DNA of 7,315 bases. Source: JAJTZA01 sp041749815. Lineage in GTDB: Bacteria; Verrucomicrobiota; Verrucomicrobiia; Chthoniobacterales; Terrimicrobiaceae. The stretch covers positions 1 to 7,315 of the forward strand of contig JBGTAR010000029.1 of assembly GCA_041749815.1 (NCBI GenBank). The letters are read 5' to 3'. The first letter of the stretch is position 1. Each line of letters begins with the position of its first letter. The notes beneath the pieces were generated by a model. It was given only the letters and a program-made list of their open reading frames with translations, did not search any database and was not told the DNA's origin. The translations under genes and the position numbers were made by a program. Shown piece by piece: positions 5,666 to 7,315 of the stretch.

Positions 5666-7188
5666 CATCCCAAGAGTTTAAAGCCAAAGCCATCTCACTC
5701 ATCGATGACCTCAAAGCGGTCTGTGCCACTTACGGGCTGGGGAATGATGGAAACGAGTTCAAGATCATCACCCAGGTCTTTCTTTACAAGTTTCTCAATG
5801 ACAAATTCGCCCACGAGGTGAAGCGCATCGAGCCCTCTTTGGCCAAGGCCAAATCATGGGAAGACACCTTGCGAAAGAAATCGGCAGAGGACTACGAACT
5901 CATCCTCATGCAACTCGGTGCCAGCACTGCCCAACTGAAGCCCAAGCACTTCCTCTCCACCCTGTGGGGCAAACAGAACGATAAAAATTTTGCCGCCACT
6001 CTGGATGCCACCCTGCTGGACATCGCCAAGCTGAATACGGACATCTTCTCAGTCAAAACCAACGATGGGCAAAAGATCGTGCTCTTCGAGGCCATCACCC
6101 AGTATGTGCATTCCGGTCGGGATGAGTTCGCCAAGGCCATCATCAACAAACTGATCCCCTTCAGCTTTGAGCGCATTTTTGCAGAGAAGTTCGACTTCTA
6201 CGCCACGCTCTTTGAATACCTGATCAAGGACTACAACAAGGACGGCGGAGGCAAGTATGCCGAGTATTACACGCCCCATGCCGTGGCGAAGATCATGGCC
6301 GCCTGCCTCGTTCCTCAGAAGGTCAAAAATGTCAGTTGCTACGATCCTGCCTCAGGCTCCGGCACGCTTCTCATGAACCTGGCCCACGCCATCGGCGAGG
6401 ACCGCTGCACAATCTACACGCAGGACGTTTCCCAAAAATCTTCCAGCCTGCTCCGGCTGAACCTCATCCTGAACAACCTCGTCCACTCGATCCCGAACGT
6501 CATCCAGGGGAACACCATCCTGGAGCCCTACCACAAGGATGGAAGCAAACTGAAGAAGTTTGACTTCATCGTCTCTAATCCGCCCTTCAAGCTCGACTTC
6601 TCCGACTACCGAAACCAGCTCGACTCCAAAGGGAACAAAGATCGCTTCTTTGCCGGCATCCCCAATGTTCCGAACAAGGATAAGGACAAGATGGCCATCT
6701 ACCTGCTCTTCATCCAGCACGTCATCCACACCCTCGCGCCGAAGGGCCGCGCCGCCATTGTCGTGCCCACTGGTTTTATCACCGCCCAGTCTGGCATAGA
6801 GAAAAGCATCCGTGAGTATCTCGTCAAAAACAAGATGCTCGGCGGCGTGGTCTCCATGCCAAGCAACATCTTTGCCACCACCGGCACCAACGTCTCCATC
6901 CTCTTCATCGACGCCAGCAACGACGGCGACGTCATCCTCATTGATGCCTCCAACCTCGGCAAGAAGATCAAGGAAGGGAAAAATCAGAAGACTGTCCTTC
7001 GGCCCGACGAAGAGCAGCAAATAATAGCAACCTTCAAGGCCAAGAAAGCCGTCGATGACTTCTCTGTCGTCGTGTCCTACGAAGAGATCGAAGCGAAGAA
7101 CTGCTCGTTCAGTGCAGGGCAGTATTTTGATGTGAAGGTTGAGCATGTAGCCATCACACCAAAGCAGTTTGATAAAGATCTAGTGTAG
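5662..7188 (+). CDS. hsdM: Type I restriction-modification methylase subunit M, C-terminal tail probably lost
   Basis: A 508-residue N6-adenine DNA methyltransferase subunit. The N-terminal helical domain (about 1-165) includes FKIITQVFLYKFLNDKFAHE; the catalytic domain follows with KYAEYYTPHAVAK (198-210), S-adenosylmethionine motif I DPASGSGTLL (228-237) and the catalytic NPPF (306-309), then GIPNVPNKDKDKMAIYLLF and GVVSMPSNIFATTGTNVSIL. It methylates adenine at the site chosen by HsdS and forms the M2S core that recruits HsdR. Translation is coupled to hsdR by ATGA. The end is abnormal: after SFSAGQYFDVKVEHVAITPK only QFDKDLV remains, whereas relatives, as I recall, continue for about 30 residues of helical tail ending near the HsdS contact. 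The stop is followed 4 bases later by an opposing IS630 transposase end, so the terminus appears to be made by insertion. All catalytic motifs are intact. Confidence 0.95.
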   Translation: MTSQEFKAKAISLIDDLKAVCATYGLGNDGNEFKIITQVFLYKFLNDKFAHEVKRIEPSLAKAKSWEDTLRKKSAEDYELILMQLGASTAQLKPKHFLSTLWGKQNDKNFAATLDATLLDIAKLNTDIFSVKTNDGQKIVLFEAITQYVHSGRDEFAKAIINKLIPFSFERIFAEKFDFYATLFEYLIKDYNKDGGGKYAEYYTPHAVAKIMAACLVPQKVKNVSCYDPASGSGTLLMNLAHAIGEDRCTIYTQDVSQKSSSLLRLNLILNNLVHSIPNVIQGNTILEPYHKDGSKLKKFDFIVSNPPFKLDFSDYRNQLDSKGNKDRFFAGIPNVPNKDKDKMAIYLLFIQHVIHTLAPKGRAAIVVPTGFITAQSGIEKSIREYLVKNKMLGGVVSMPSNIFATTGTNVSILFIDASNDGDVILIDASNLGKKIKEGKNQKTVLRPDEEQQIIATFKAKKAVDDFSVVVSYEEIEAKNCSFSAGQYFDVKVEHVAITPKQFDKDLV

Positions 7189-7192
7189 TCCG

Positions 7193-7315
7193 TCAAGCAG
7201 ATTGCATATTATGAAGGGTTTGACGCCCCCTCTTCACTTTTTCGAGAATGTCCGATGCCTTAGCGGTCCAAATAAATGGTTTTGGATCATCATTATGAAC
7301 ACTGATGTGCTCCTC
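7193..7315 (-). mobile_element. IS630-family transposase, C-terminal end (insertion sequence continues beyond the window)
   Basis: The minus-strand frame from the window edge encodes 40 residues, with HISVHNDDPKPFIWTAKASD then ILEKVKRGRQTL and a TGA at 7195-7193. The N-x-x-P-K-P-F-x-W-T-K/A-x-A-x-x-I-L pattern is the standard C-terminus of IS630-family DDE transposases, whose third catalytic acid lies upstream, outside this window. The element is oriented toward hsdM, and its end must lie within a few bases of the hsdM stop. IS630 elements insert at TA and duplicate it; TA occurs at 7181-7182 and 7186-7187, either of which could be the junction. A short inverted repeat, CGTCAA (7191-7196) and TTGACG (7220-7225), lies in the tip. 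Whether the element is intact cannot be seen. Confidence 0.85.

Noticed and set aside
6352..7146. A 264-codon minus-strand ORF within hsdM
   Set aside because: It is an Asp/Val/Gly-rich antisense shadow of the methylase; no start signal or recognisable domain.
1..7315. tRNA or rRNA genes, CRISPR arrays, attachment-site repeats
   Set aside because: No cloverleaf-like segment, no regularly spaced repeats and no long direct repeats were seen on reading both strands.

Overview
The window is a small, rearranged bacterial defence and mobility island. The organism is uncertain. A moderately GC-rich chromosome and the style of the pirin, LysR and HsdR proteins suggest an environmental Gram-negative bacterium, perhaps Verrucomicrobiota; this is an impression from memory and no phylogenetic marker is present.

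Left flank (1-1044). A pirin-family gene (minus strand, cut by the window start) sits head-to-head with a LysR-type regulator. The regulator has lost its DNA-binding domain and the first part of its effector domain, so only its C-terminal part remains, starting about 10 bases from the pirin start.

Toxin-antitoxin region (about 1100-2251). A HipB-type antitoxin gene (1214-1567) lies behind a promoter region with three related palindromic operator-like sites. The promoter appears to place the transcript start at or next to the ATG, so the mRNA may be leaderless. Its partner hipA overlaps it by ATGA but stops after 29 codons, leaving an orphan antitoxin. Converging on it from the minus strand is an apparently intact brnT-brnA toxin-antitoxin pair, with an inverted repeat just upstream of brnT.

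Type I restriction-modification operon (2534-7188). A 311-base stretch with only mini-ORFs and a possible promoter leads into full-length hsdR (restriction/translocase subunit), overlapped by ATGA with hsdM (N6-adenine methylase subunit). No hsdS specificity gene is present in the window. HsdM ends abruptly, and 4 bases after its stop codon the 3' end of an IS630-type transposase begins on the opposite strand. The simplest reading is that an insertion at a TA dinucleotide cut off the C-terminal tail of HsdM and separated the operon from hsdS.

Taken together, the window shows serial insertion and decay: three truncated genes (LysR regulator, hipA, probably hsdM) bound intact modules (hipB, brnTA, hsdR). 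I found no clearly new gene family. The most unusual signals are the orphan, possibly leaderless HipB with its triple operator, the apparent IS-made end of hsdM, and the chain of coupled mini-ORFs in front of hsdR.
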